Assembly: GCF_014876185.1 (NCBI RefSeq)
Contig: NZ_JADALJ010000001.1
Location: 3,577,501 to 3,641,500 of the forward strand
Length of the DNA stretch: 64,000 nucleotides
Reading direction: 5' to 3'
From: Rufibacter sp. LB8
GTDB taxonomy: Bacteria > Bacteroidota > Bacteroidia > Cytophagales > Hymenobacteraceae
The first letter of the stretch is position 1. Each line of letters starts with the position of its first letter. The notes beneath the pieces were generated by a model, which was given only the letters and a program-made list of their open reading frames with translations, was not told the DNA's origin and searched no databases. Made by a program: the position numbers and the translations under genes. This document shows positions 7,362 to 15,452 of this stretch, piece by piece.

Positions 7362-9005
7362 CTAGATTTTCCGACCGGTGTTAATCACGTTTACGCCGTT
7401 GAAACGCGTATGCGAAGATCCATGCGAAACTGCGCTCACCTGGCTAGGCTGGCCTTTTCCGTCAAAGAAAGAGCCGAACATGCGGTAATCGCTTTGATCA
7501 CAGATGGCGGCGCAGGAGTTCCAGAATTCCTGGGTGTTGCTCTGGTAGGCCACATCATCTAGCATGCCCGCAATCTTGCCGTCTTTGATTTCATAGTACA
7601 GCTGACCGCCGAATTGGAAGTTATATCGCTGCTGGTCAATGGAATAAGACCCGCGGCCGGCAATGTAAATACCACGTTTCACGTCTTTGATCATCTCGTC
7701 CACGCTCAGTTTCTGCTGACCCGGGGCCAGAGACACGTTGGGCATGCGCTGGAACTGCACCGAACTCCAGTTATCAGCGTACGAACAGCCATGTGATTCT
7801 TTTTCGCCCAGAATATGCACCTGGTCGCGGGTGGCCTGGTAGTTGACCAAGGTTCCGTCTTTGATCAGATCCCAGCGCTTGGTTTTCACGCCTTCGTCGT
7901 CATACCCCACCGCGCCCAGAGAGCCTTCCTGCACTTTATCAGCGAAGATGTTGACCAGTTTGCTGCCGTACGGGAAATTCTTGGTTTTCCATTTCTCTAA
8001 GTCTGCGAACGACGTACCGGCGTAGTTGGCTTCGTAGCCCAGCACGCGGTCCAGTTCCAGCGGGTGACCCACCGATTCATGAATGGTTAAGCCGAGGTGA
8101 TTCGGGTCTAATACCAAGTCATATTTACCGGCCAGCACAGATTTGGCGGTCAGTTTCTCGCGCGCTTGCTTGGCGGCCAGACCAGCGTCTGCGACAATGT
8201 CATAATATTTATCATAGCCCATCAGGCCGGTTCCTTCGGGGCCTTTCATGGTAGGCGCTTTCACGGTCAGGTACTCAAAACCCATGCCCATAGGCGCGCT
8301 CAAAGCATCACGGGTTTTGAACTTACCACTGGCTTTGTCTACGGCGGTTACCGTGAAGTTGGGCCAAATGCGGTGAATGTCCTGGTCAATATAAGAACCG
8401 TCTGTGGAGGCAAAATATTTCTGCTCGTTTATCTGGAACAAGGCCGAGTTCACGAAGTTGGCGCCACCGGCCAAAGCGGCGGCGTTAGCGGCCAAGAGCA
8501 AATCGGCTTTCTCAGAAACCGGCACCGCGAAGGCATTTTGCTTGATAGGCGTCTTCCAGGAAACTTCGCCGTACCCTTGCTGCGGAGCCAGTTTTACCGG
8601 TTCTTTCTGCAATTTGGAGTTGGCTTTGGCGATGGCCACGGCCTGCTCGGCGGCTTTCATGATGCCTTTGTCGCTCACGTCTGAGGTAGCAGCAAAGCCC
8701 CAGGTGCCGTTGGCGATCACGCGCACGCCCACGCCGTAGCTTTCGGTGGTGCTAATGCCCTGCACCTGCTTCTCACGGGTGAACATGTTCTGAGCCAGGT
8801 ACCGGCCAATGCGCACATCGGCGTAGGTGGCACCTTTGCTTTTGGCGGTGTTGAGGGCCACATCAGAAAGGCGTTTGTGCAGGGCCACGTTCACGGGCTC
8901 CAGCGCACGGGCCGGGTCAATCTCGTGACCGAACGAAGGGATGCCAGAAAGCCAAAGCCCTCCCACGCCCATGGCGGTCAGTCCTATAAAATCACGTCGT
9001 TTCAA
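7362..9005 (-). CDS. tldD: TldD-type metalloprotease with Tat-like leader
   Basis: This 547-residue protein is the catalytic TldD-type subunit of a TldD/TldE pair. The metal site is seen as LTIHESVGHPLELDRVLGYE near residue 308 (HExxxH), and the downstream glycine-rich and cysteine region SNTQEFWNSCAAICDQSDY near 487 is also typical. The N-terminus MKRRDFIGLTAMGVGGLWLSG has a twin-arginine-like leader (RRDFIG), so this copy may be exported, unlike the cytoplasmic enterobacterial enzyme. It is the first gene of the tldD - S23 gene - tldE transcript. The 356 bp upstream of the start (9006-9475 overall) contain no gene. The substrate is unknown. Confidence 0.9.
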   Translation of the reverse strand: MKRRDFIGLTAMGVGGLWLSGIPSFGHEIDPARALEPVNVALHKRLSDVALNTAKSKGATYADVRIGRYLAQNMFTREKQVQGISTTESYGVGVRVIANGTWGFAATSDVSDKGIMKAAEQAVAIAKANSKLQKEPVKLAPQQGYGEVSWKTPIKQNAFAVPVSEKADLLLAANAAALAGGANFVNSALFQINEQKYFASTDGSYIDQDIHRIWPNFTVTAVDKASGKFKTRDALSAPMGMGFEYLTVKAPTMKGPEGTGLMGYDKYYDIVADAGLAAKQAREKLTAKSVLAGKYDLVLDPNHLGLTIHESVGHPLELDRVLGYEANYAGTSFADLEKWKTKNFPYGSKLVNIFADKVQEGSLGAVGYDDEGVKTKRWDLIKDGTLVNYQATRDQVHILGEKESHGCSYADNWSSVQFQRMPNVSLAPGQQKLSVDEMIKDVKRGIYIAGRGSYSIDQQRYNFQFGGQLYYEIKDGKIAGMLDDVAYQSNTQEFWNSCAAICDQSDYRMFGSFFDGKGQPSQVSAVSHGSSHTRFNGVNVINTGRKI

Positions 9006-9157
9006 AAGTTTGTTAGTTTGGTGGTAAAAGGGAGAACTATAGAAAGCGTCTGCTTTACAACTTTAATTTTACACAGAAATGGAAAGGAAAGCAAGTGCCA
9101 GCGCGGTTTGTGCGCATGAAAACACAGGATTCTTATAGTTGCTCCGGAAGATTTGGT

Positions 9158-9195
9158 GGTTTTGCCTTCGTTTCAGAAACAGAGCCCAAAAACGG
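9158..9195. repeat. Family R palindrome, copy R4 (degenerate)
   Basis: GGTTTTGCCTTCGTTTC, AGAAAC, then AGAGCCCAAAAACGG. It is a weak match to the consensus. With R5 at 9430 it brackets a family B module, the same arrangement seen at 17959-18327. No gene is visible in 9006-9475. Confidence 0.65.
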
Positions 9196-9253
9196 CTGGG
9201 CTTACATTTATTGTAAACAGGGACTGGCGAGATTTGGCGAAGGAAAGGCTTCT

Positions 9254-9299
9254 GGCACAGACACTCGTAGGAGCTTCGCGCACTACGAGGTCTTTTGAG
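9254..9299 (+). repeat. Family B 46-bp repeat, copy B1
   Basis: GGCACAGACACTCGTAGGAG followed by CTTCGCGCACTACGAGGTCT and TTTGAG. It is nearly identical to the two inverted copies at 18010 and 18238. A shortened inverted partner (CAAAAGACCTTGTAGCG) lies at about 9410-9430. Confidence 0.85.
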
Positions 9300-9429
9300 C
9301 GAGCGGCGTCTCTACACCGCCTGCAGAAAAGGGGAAAAGCTTATGGCAATTATTGTAAAGGATAAGCGCTCTCTGATCTCCAAAAACGGAGGTTACAGCA
9401 GCCATCGCCCAAAAGACCTTGTAGCGTCT

Positions 9430-9469
9430 CTGTTTTTGGCTGCATTTCCAGAAATGAGCCCGAAAACAG
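9430..9469. repeat. Family R palindrome, copy R5
   Basis: CTGTTTTTGGCTGCATTT, CCAG, AAATGAGCCCGAAAACAG. Both outer arms carry the CTG/CAG variant in place of CCG/CGG. It ends 6 bp from the nagA stop codon, a 3'-end position. Confidence 0.9.
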
Positions 9470-9475
9470 AAATTA

Positions 9476-10624
9476 CTATTTAGCCAAAGCCACTTCCTGG
9501 CCGTCTACCCACACTTGCTGCAGTTGCAAGTCCTGGCCCAGCACCACCAGATTCGCCGCCGCGCCCGGTACCAACTGCCCTACTCTGTTTTCCAATTTCA
9601 TCACCTGTGCCGGATATAAAGTCGCCATTCTTATTGCTTCATCTACTTCCAGACCAACCATGTTTACAGTATTCTGCACCGCTTCCAACATGGTCAGCGC
9701 CGAACCAGCCAGGCGTCCGTCCTCGGTTTCGCAGCGGCCGTTGCGGTAGAAAGACTTGAAATTGCCGAAGTCTGTGAACGGAATATCTGAACCCACGCAG
9801 GCGGCGCAGTCAGAAACCAGGAACAGTTTTTCAGCGAGCATTTTCTTGGCTAACCTAACCGCGTACGGGTGACAATGGTGTCCGTCTACAATAATACCGG
9901 TCCAGGCTTGTCCGTAATCTAAAGTGGCAGCAGCCAGGCCGGGCTGTTTGGTGTCAATGCCGCTCATGGCATTGTAAAGGTGAGTCACCGCAGTCACGCC
10001 GTTGTTAAAAAAGTGCAGGGCCTGGTCATACGTCGCCATGCTGTGGCCCGCCGATAAGACAATGCCGCTTTCGGCCAGCCGTTTCAAGACGCCTTCCTCG
10101 ACGCACTCGGGGGCTAAGGTCAAATAGGTGATCACATCTTTGCCGGCTTCCAGCAGTACGTCTAGCTCTTCATGCGTGGCGGTTCTGATGCAGGCAGTGT
10201 CATGAGCGCCGGGTTTCTCTGGGCTGAAAAACGGGCCTTCCAGGTGCATGCCCAGAAACGTGCTGGGGCTTTGCTGCATGGCCAGGTGCACGGCGTCAAT
10301 GGTCTGCAGAATCTTGTCCTGAAACGCCGAGATAACCGTGGGCAGAAAACTGGTGGTGCCAAACTGCAGATGCGCGTCTCTAATGGTGTTCAGGCTTTCC
10401 AGCGTGGGGTATTGGGTGAAATACACGCCGCCGCCGCCGTTCACCTGCAAGTCTACAAAACCAGGACAGATAATGCCGCCGTTCGCGTCTAGTTTGATAA
10501 AGTCTTCGGGAATTTCATCGGTTTGCACCAGGTCTAAGATTTGGCCGTTTTCAAACAAGACCGCGTAGCCCTGGGCGGTGGTATAGCCTGAATAAATGGT
10601 GCCGTTGGTGAGCGCGTACCGCAT
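9476..10624 (-). CDS. nagA: N-acetylglucosamine-6-phosphate deacetylase
   Basis: NagA hydrolyses GlcNAc-6-phosphate to glucosamine-6-phosphate and acetate in amino-sugar and cell-wall recycling. The protein shows the amidohydrolase pattern: GGIICPGFVDLQVNGGGGV near residue 55, FLGMHLEGPFFSPEKPGAHD near 125 (metal-binding Glu), SAGHSMATYDQALHFFNNGV near 190, THLYNAMSGI near 213, IIVDGHHCHP near 243 and LVSDCAACVG near 270 with the catalytic Asp. I chose the ATG at 10624 (MRYALTNGTIY) over the upstream in-frame ATG at 10654, because amidohydrolase N-termini start with this strand. It is monocistronic, with R5 just after the stop and R6 upstream. The product is cytoplasmic. Confidence 0.93.
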   Translation of the reverse strand: MRYALTNGTIYSGYTTAQGYAVLFENGQILDLVQTDEIPEDFIKLDANGGIICPGFVDLQVNGGGGVYFTQYPTLESLNTIRDAHLQFGTTSFLPTVISAFQDKILQTIDAVHLAMQQSPSTFLGMHLEGPFFSPEKPGAHDTACIRTATHEELDVLLEAGKDVITYLTLAPECVEEGVLKRLAESGIVLSAGHSMATYDQALHFFNNGVTAVTHLYNAMSGIDTKQPGLAAATLDYGQAWTGIIVDGHHCHPYAVRLAKKMLAEKLFLVSDCAACVGSDIPFTDFGNFKSFYRNGRCETEDGRLAGSALTMLEAVQNTVNMVGLEVDEAIRMATLYPAQVMKLENRVGQLVPGAAANLVVLGQDLQLQQVWVDGQEVALAK

Positions 10625-10690
10625 AGATGGAGGATGTTTTTGTTCGGGAGCCAAGTTGCGGAAAAGACTTCAGAAACCAGAAAGGATTTT

Positions 10691-10758
10691 GCGTTTTCGG
10701 GCTCAAAAATAGAAACGAGGGCAAAAACAGACGCCCGACTCTGGGACTGAGCCGGGCG
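10691..10758. repeat. Family R palindrome, copy R6 (degenerate), plus GC hairpin
   Basis: GCGTTTTCGGGCTCAAAAAT then AGAAACGAGGGCAAAAACA (10691-10730). The loop is altered and the right arm imperfect. It is followed at 10732-10758 by a hairpin CGCCCG / CGGGCG downstream of the 10808 gene, which could end that operon. Confidence 0.65.
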
Positions 10759-10807
10759 CTGTACGCTACTAAACAACCAAAACTTCTCGGCTCCTCGCCG
10801 CACGGTA

Positions 10808-11518
10808 TTACTTCTTCCTTCTGAAATAAATGTTATTGCTGATAGTCTCCAGGTTAATGCTGGGGCCACCATCGTTCACGTCGCCTTTGAGTTGGTAGCC
10901 CACGTAAGAAGCTTCTTGGCGTTTGGTTCTGAGCGCGATGTCCAGGTCAGAGAAAACTTCGCCGGTGATGGTTTTCATGGCCACGCTGGCACCGGCTTTG
11001 GGCGACCAGTCCATGTCTACAAAACCGCTGATGGATTTGGCGTTTACCGTGCCGGTGAGGCCGCGCAGCTCAATGTTGGCACTAATGGTTTCCAGGGTGA
11101 GGTCTGCGTTGCGGGGCAGGAAAATCTCATAAGTGATAAAGGTGCAGGTGGTCTGGATGACTTCGCCGTTTTTGATGTAACTGGAGTTGTTGTTGTGCCC
11201 TTCTGGGCACGCCTGCGTTCTGGTCGTTTTGCGCATGAGCTCATGGTCCAAGTCGGCGGTCACTTTCAAGACATCAGCGCTGGGGTCAAAGGAGAGTAAA
11301 AACGCTTCATTCAGTTTCCCTTCATTGATTTCATAGGTCACTTTCACGTAGGCCTCTTTTTTGTCCCAGGCGGTGATTTTGATGTCATTCCCGAACTTGA
11401 GGTTGAGGCTCACTTTTTGCGAGGCGGGCAAAGCCAGTGTCTTTTCCACGACTTGTGTTTGGGCATGGAGGTTCCCGGCACCCCACAGCAGCAGGGCGAG
11501 CAGTAATAACTTTTTCAT
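10808..11518 (-). CDS. Secreted DUF4097-like beta-helix protein (last gene of ECF operon)
   Basis: This 236-residue protein has a signal peptide (MKKLLLLALLLWGAGNLHAQ). A mature part with regularly spaced short strands is typical of the DUF4097 / head-GIN group of putative surface or adhesin-like proteins: SLNLKFGNDIKITAWDKKEA, ADLTLETISANIELRGLTG, VNAKSISGFVDMDWSP, VAMKTITGEVFSDLDI. The C-terminus NLETISNNIYFRRKK closely resembles the C-terminus of the next gene (IQTINSDIFIRKKK), so the two are paralogues. The position downstream of an ECF sigma and a membrane anti-sigma-like gene suggests envelope-stress or surface function. Exact role unknown. Confidence 0.75.
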   Translation of the reverse strand: MKKLLLLALLLWGAGNLHAQTQVVEKTLALPASQKVSLNLKFGNDIKITAWDKKEAYVKVTYEINEGKLNEAFLLSFDPSADVLKVTADLDHELMRKTTRTQACPEGHNNNSSYIKNGEVIQTTCTFITYEIFLPRNADLTLETISANIELRGLTGTVNAKSISGFVDMDWSPKAGASVAMKTITGEVFSDLDIALRTKRQEASYVGYQLKGDVNDGGPSINLETISNNIYFRRKK

Positions 11519-11545
11519 AAGAATCAGGTTAAAAATGCCTTTGCT

Positions 11546-12388
11546 TTATTTCTTCTTCCGGATGAAGATGTCACTGTTAATGGTCTGGATGCTCATTTCC
11601 ACGCCGCCGCCGTTGGTTTTGCCGTCAATGTTGTTGCCGCCGCCAATCATAGGCAGGTCGCTTTTGGCCTCCTTCTTCAGGTTCATGTCGAAGTCGGTAT
11701 AGATTTCGCCCATCAAGCTCTTGAGTTTGAAATTGGCCTTGGTGTTGGCGGGCAGCGTAATGTCAATTTTGCCGTTGACGGTGGAGATGGCGTTGGGCTT
11801 GCTTTGGTCTAGGGAACTGAATTTAACGTCAAGCGTGCCGTTGGTGGTGTTGGCCACCACGGGGCCCGACACGTTGTTGAGCGTGGCGCTGGCGTTGTTC
11901 AGTTTCACTTCAATTTCACCGTCAAGGTCGGCCATGGTCAGGTTGCCGCCGGTCCAGTTGGTTTCTTTGTACTGCACAGAGGCGTTTTTGGGCACTCTAA
12001 TGATGTACCGTCCACCGGCGCGGGACGCTTTGGTGATGGTGAGCGTGTTGTTTTCTTTCACCGCTGAAAGGCCCATACCGGTGTTGTCTTCCAGGGTGTT
12101 GTAGAGCGGTTTCAGGCCTTCGGCGCGGGCTGCATCACCAGCCGCCGCGGTGCCGCGGCCTTCTATAATCACGTCATCACCGGAGTGGCCCAGTACCTGC
12201 ACGTGGCTGTTGTACATGAAGATGCGCACTTGTTTGTCTTTGCCGCCCCCCAGTTTCATTTTGAAGGTTTTGGCCTCGCCGCGGGTTTCTTCTGAGTCAG
12301 ATTTTCTGCCGCCGCCTACCGCGGTTTGGGCAAAGGAATTCCAGGTAAGCAGGAGGCTAGCCCCTGCCAGTAACAATGCTCTTTTCAT
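11546..12388 (-). CDS. Secreted DUF4097-like beta-helix protein
   Basis: This 280-residue protein has a signal peptide (MKRALLLAGASLLLTWNSFAQ) and a repetitive beta-strand body: NSHVQVLGHSGDDVIIEGRG, GNLTMADLDGEIEVKLNNAS, GPVVANTTNGTLDVKFSSL, AISTVNGKIDITLP, KSLMGEIYTDFDMNL and SIQTINSDIFIRKKK. This is the DUF4097-type strand ladder. It is paralogous to the gene 27 bp downstream. Located in the outer envelope or periplasm by inference. It lies 67 bp downstream of the HEAT-repeat gene and is likely co-transcribed with the sigma factor. Confidence 0.75.
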   Translation of the reverse strand: MKRALLLAGASLLLTWNSFAQTAVGGGRKSDSEETRGEAKTFKMKLGGGKDKQVRIFMYNSHVQVLGHSGDDVIIEGRGTAAAGDAARAEGLKPLYNTLEDNTGMGLSAVKENNTLTITKASRAGGRYIIRVPKNASVQYKETNWTGGNLTMADLDGEIEVKLNNASATLNNVSGPVVANTTNGTLDVKFSSLDQSKPNAISTVNGKIDITLPANTKANFKLKSLMGEIYTDFDMNLKKEAKSDLPMIGGGNNIDGKTNGGGVEMSIQTINSDIFIRKKK

Positions 12389-12455
12389 AAAAGTAAAAGG
12401 TAAAAAAGGTAATGGAAGTGCTGAAGTTCTAAAAGCTCAGCCTTGCCGATTCAGT

Positions 12456-13271
12456 TTAGATTAAGGTGCCCAGGCCTTCCTGGGCTTTGAGTTTGACAAT
12501 GGGTAAAAGGTTTTCCTGGTTAGCCAGTTTCTGCAGTTGCGGTACGGCTTTTTTCTCTTTTAAATGCGTGACCACTTCAATAAGGGCCAGTTGCATCAAG
12601 GGGTTTTTTTCCTGGCCCAAGGCCTGAATGTAAGCCTTGCGCACAGCGGGTTCTTCCTTGAATTGAAAAAGCGCTTCACAGGCCGCCAACCGTACGTTCA
12701 CGTTTTCGTCTGAGGTCATGGTTTTCATCAATAACCGCGTCACTTCCTGGTTTTCAGCGGATGAAAAATCCTGGGTGTTGAATTCCTGGCTTACCACTCG
12801 TATGCGGTCACTGGCAGAGGCCCCGTTCACTGACGAGGTGCTGGCCAGCACTTGTTTCATCTCCCGCACTTCCTGCTGCAGGGCTACTACTTCTGGGCTG
12901 CCGCTGGCAGTAAAACCTTTGTCACGGTAATAATTCACGCCCCAGAACGCGGCCAGTAACAAGCTGATGCCCGCCGCCATCTGCCAGTAATACTGCTGGA
13001 AGAAGTTGTTTTTCTTCGGCGCCGCCGATGTTGCTTTGAAAGTTCTGGCCGGGTTCTCAATCTTCTCAAACAGCCAGTCTTCTGAGAGGTATTTGTCTAG
13101 TTCCACCTCTTTTTCCTGGCCATAAACCTGAAACTGCACCGCGTGCGGCTTGAGGTGGTCTGGCAATAGTTTTGTATGGGAGAAGAACTGCTCCAGCTGG
13201 CTTTCCTCTTCCAGCGAGGTTTCACCGTTGTAGTATTTCTCCAGTAAGGTTTCTATCTGTTCAGTGTGCAT
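12456..13271 (-). CDS. Membrane anti-sigma-like protein with HEAT repeats
   Basis: The 271 residues fall into three parts. The N-terminal segment (1-90) has the short helical pattern of zinc-less anti-sigma domains (ETLLEKYYNGETSLEEESQL). One transmembrane helix follows at about 97-114 (MAAGISLLLAAFWGVNYY). A C-terminal region (about 180-271) has HEAT-type helices: NVNVRLAACEALFQFKEE, LMQLALIEVVTHLKEKKAV, NLLPIVKLKAQEGLGTLI. The start overlaps the sigma-factor stop by 11 bp, the usual sigma/anti-sigma coupling. Sequestration of the ECF factor is therefore inferred from position and topology. The HEAT domain on the far side of the membrane could sense the DUF4097 proteins or another envelope ligand. 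Confidence 0.75.
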   Translation of the reverse strand: MHTEQIETLLEKYYNGETSLEEESQLEQFFSHTKLLPDHLKPHAVQFQVYGQEKEVELDKYLSEDWLFEKIENPARTFKATSAAPKKNNFFQQYYWQMAAGISLLLAAFWGVNYYRDKGFTASGSPEVVALQQEVREMKQVLASTSSVNGASASDRIRVVSQEFNTQDFSSAENQEVTRLLMKTMTSDENVNVRLAACEALFQFKEEPAVRKAYIQALGQEKNPLMQLALIEVVTHLKEKKAVPQLQKLANQENLLPIVKLKAQEGLGTLI

Positions 13272-13770
13272 GCTTTTCCATCTTTAAAAGTCCTTCGCGC
13301 ACGCTTTTTCTCGCCCTTGACAAATTCACCCGCAGCGCATTCACCGGCAGGCCCGTCACTTGTTCTATCTCTTCGTAAGAGTAGCCTTCCACGTCTCTCA
13401 GGTGCAGCACCATTCTTTGTTGTTCGGGCAGTTTCTTCAGGAGTTCCTGCACGTGGCGCACCTGGTCTGTCTGCTCAGAGCGCTGGTACGGGGTGATTTC
13501 TCCATTGCCCATCTCCAGGTCGGTGACGTCTACCAGGTGCTTGTTCTTTCTGCTTTTGAGTCTGTCCAGGCATAAGTTTTTGGTGACGGTCATCGCGAAC
13601 GCCTCAATGCTGGCGTAAGCGTGCAACTTGTGTTTGTTGGTCCAGAGTTTCAGGAACACATCCTGCAGGGCATCCTCGGCCTCTTCCTTGTTTTGCAACA
13701 GGAACAGCGCCATTCTGTACAGCTTCTGCTTGGCCGGGAGTACCTTGGTTTTAAACTCTTCTAAGTCCAT
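13261..13770 (-). CDS. ECF RNA polymerase sigma factor
   Basis: This 169-residue sigma-70 family ECF factor has region 2 as LYRMALFLLQNKEEAEDALQ and VFLKLW (about residues 17-45) with the -10 recognition helix ASIEAFAMTVTKNLCLDRLK. Region 4 reads LPEQQRMVLHLRDVEGYSYE and EIEQVTGLPVNALRVNLSRA with a C-terminal RKSVREGLLKMEK. It is first in a four-gene operon with a HEAT-repeat membrane protein and two DUF4097-like proteins. ECF operons of this type are commonly autoregulated, which I cannot verify without a known target motif. Confidence 0.93.
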   Translation of the reverse strand: MDLEEFKTKVLPAKQKLYRMALFLLQNKEEAEDALQDVFLKLWTNKHKLHAYASIEAFAMTVTKNLCLDRLKSRKNKHLVDVTDLEMGNGEITPYQRSEQTDQVRHVQELLKKLPEQQRMVLHLRDVEGYSYEEIEQVTGLPVNALRVNLSRARKSVREGLLKMEKHAH

Positions 13771-13844
13771 TCAATTACAAAGACGAGGCAGGTGGCGGGG
13801 CATTACAAACTTTCTCAACTATTTTTTTGGGAAGGATGAAAAGT

Positions 13845-13883
13845 GCGTTTTGGGGCTCAAAACTGGAAACGAGGCCAAAAACG
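13845..13883. repeat. Family R palindrome, copy R7 (inverted loop)
   Basis: GCGTTTTGGGGCTCAAAA, CTGG, AAACGAGGCCAAAAACG. The loop is in the minority orientation (CTGGAAA). With R8 at 14043 it brackets 13884-14042, which holds a weak family B-like fragment (GGCGCAGACGCTACGAAGCT) and a small hairpin CGTCGTG / CACGACG at 14012-14032. I see no gene in 13771-14080. Confidence 0.8.
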
Positions 13884-14042
13884 GAAATTTGGCGCAGACG
13901 CTACGAAGCTGAAACGTCTCAATTAAAAAAGGCTTTCCTCCTGGTCAAAAACAGGTGCTTGTTGCCAAGAACGGTTTCAGAAACGAGCAACGCCTCTGCT
14001 GAGTAGCGCCACGTCGTGTCGGTGCCACGACGCTGCAGGTTC

Positions 14043-14080
14043 TATTTTAGGCTCCATTTCTGAAAACGAGCCCGAAAACG
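14043..14080. repeat. Family R palindrome, copy R8 (inverted loop)
   Basis: TATTTTAGGCTCCATTTC, TGAA, AACGAGCCCGAAAACG. The last base of the repeat directly precedes the stop codon of the minus-strand membrane-protein gene at 14081. The loop has the minority orientation. Confidence 0.8.
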
Positions 14081-14413
14081 CTAGGCCAACGCCCGCCGCA
14101 CCAGAAACCCAGATACTGCGCTCAGTCCGCCGGTGAACCCACCAATCACTACGGTAGCAATTATCAACAACCAAGGCGAATTCACGAATAGCATGGTGGC
14201 CACGCGCTCACTCAGAATCCCGTCTGAGATAATATGCCAGTACAGCGCCGCGCCCAACCACGTGAGCCCAATCCCCGCGAAGCCCGCCAAAAACGCCTTG
14301 CCCCCGTGCTGCGCCTTCCAGAAAGCCAAGGCGAAACAGATGATGGCAATGGTCCACCACGGCAGGAAAAGTTGGGCAATAAGGCTGAGGAGAAGGATTA
14401 GGAGGAAGAGCAT
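14081..14413 (-). CDS. Small integral membrane protein
   Basis: The product has about 110 residues from the ATG at 14413 (MLFLLILLLSLIAQLFLPWW); an upstream ATG at 14470 would add a hydrophilic leader. Three or four transmembrane helices are evident: LFLLILLLSLIAQLFL, IAIICFALAFW, AFLAGFAGIGLTWLGAALYW and LLIIATVVIGGFTGGLSAVS. No catalytic motif is visible, and I do not recognise a named family. Similar small proteins are common in Bacteroidota. It is transcribed alone, with copy R8 touching its stop codon. Confidence 0.65.
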   Translation of the reverse strand: MLFLLILLLSLIAQLFLPWWTIAIICFALAFWKAQHGGKAFLAGFAGIGLTWLGAALYWHIISDGILSERVATMLFVNSPWLLIIATVVIGGFTGGLSAVSGFLVRRALA

Positions 14414-14550
14414 GGGTGGGTTTAGTTTGGTTGATAGAGTAGGCAAGTTTAATTTTTCTTGATGATGCAACGGGTTAGTATAGGCGACGTTGAGAGTCAG
14501 CTGAGATTGTATCTAAACAATGTTGTGCGGAAGATTCTAGACTTGATGCA

Positions 14551-14934
14551 TTAATAGACTGTATACAGCTTGACCTTTATCTGAATTTTTTCTGCTGCTT
14601 TAATATCTAATGAATCAGTAGAATTAGAATAACCTATAAAACTAGTCATAATCCGATATTTTCCCTTAGGAATATTAGCAAATTCAAATGCTCCCTTACT
14701 ATCACATTTTGCAGTATATACTTCTTGGCTATTCTCTAATCTCACTTCTGCATTTGGTAAAGCAAAACCTTCAAAACGATTAACCACTTTGCCAATTACA
14801 TTTGTTGATAAAGTATCAGTGACTTCTATTCTTTTAACAACTATAATAGAGCCGCCCTTTTTCAGCCTAACAATATTGCTGCTGCAACTATTAAGTATTA
14901 ATCCGATTATCAAAAGCAGAAATGTATTTTTCAT
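14551..14934 (-). CDS. Lipoprotein with carboxypeptidase-regulatory-like domain
   Basis: From the ATG at 14934 the protein has 127 residues: MKNTFLLLIIGLILNSCSSN is a lipoprotein signal with the lipobox cysteine at residue 17. The rest is one carboxypeptidase-regulatory-like beta-sandwich (GKVVNRFEGFALPNAEVRLE, then CDSKGAFEFANIPKGKYRIM and TSFIGYSNSTDSLDIKAAEK). Such domains appear at the N-termini of TonB-dependent receptors and as stand-alone lipoproteins. The gene is clearly more AT-rich than its neighbours, like the next gene upstream, suggesting recent acquisition of both. Confidence 0.75.
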   Translation of the reverse strand: MKNTFLLLIIGLILNSCSSNIVRLKKGGSIIVVKRIEVTDTLSTNVIGKVVNRFEGFALPNAEVRLENSQEVYTAKCDSKGAFEFANIPKGKYRIMTSFIGYSNSTDSLDIKAAEKIQIKVKLYTVY

Positions 14935-15025
14935 ATGACATATAACAAAAGGATTAATGAAGGTGAGTTTTGCAACCGCTTCCCTCACTTGCCCACAAGG
15001 TCCTTTCAGGATGACAAATTGGGGC

Positions 15026-15415
15026 CTACTTAATACTTACTATTGGAACAAGCTTCTGACTTTTGATTAACTTCATAACTACTTCATATGATGGGTTACT
15101 AGTATAAGTTTCAAAGTATTCTGGCCGATAAACCGTTAGGTTGAATTGCGCATCCTTGGTACTAGCCCAATTGTTCAAATCTTTCATACAATCGTCTTCC
15201 TCCACGAAAATTCTTTTAGAGTCTTTGTAGATAAAACCTACTCTTTTATTAGAATCTATAATGATATCACCGCTTTTCGCTTTGTAGAAAATCTCTTGTA
15301 AATCACCGTAGCTGTCTTCAATTGCCATTGAATGAAAATTTGTCCACATCAAAGCAGCAAAACCAACTATTACAAGTATTAAGGCTGAGGTGATAATTTT
15401 TGTGTACCGTTGCAT
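15026..15415 (-). CDS. Small single-pass membrane protein, function unknown
   Basis: This 129-residue protein has one N-terminal transmembrane helix (IITSALILVIVGFAALMW) followed by a soluble domain of about 100 residues with mixed strands and helices: GDIIIDSNKRVGFIYKDSKR, IFVEEDDCMKDLNNW and YEVVMKLIKSQKLVPIVSIK. I do not recognise a family. It is AT-rich, 91 bp upstream of the lipoprotein gene and on the same strand, so the two may form one small acquired operon. Confidence 0.6.
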   Translation of the reverse strand: MQRYTKIITSALILVIVGFAALMWTNFHSMAIEDSYGDLQEIFYKAKSGDIIIDSNKRVGFIYKDSKRIFVEEDDCMKDLNNWASTKDAQFNLTVYRPEYFETYTSNPSYEVVMKLIKSQKLVPIVSIK

Positions 15416-15452
15416 TTAATGAATTAGCTAAAAATTTATAACTCAAAATACT

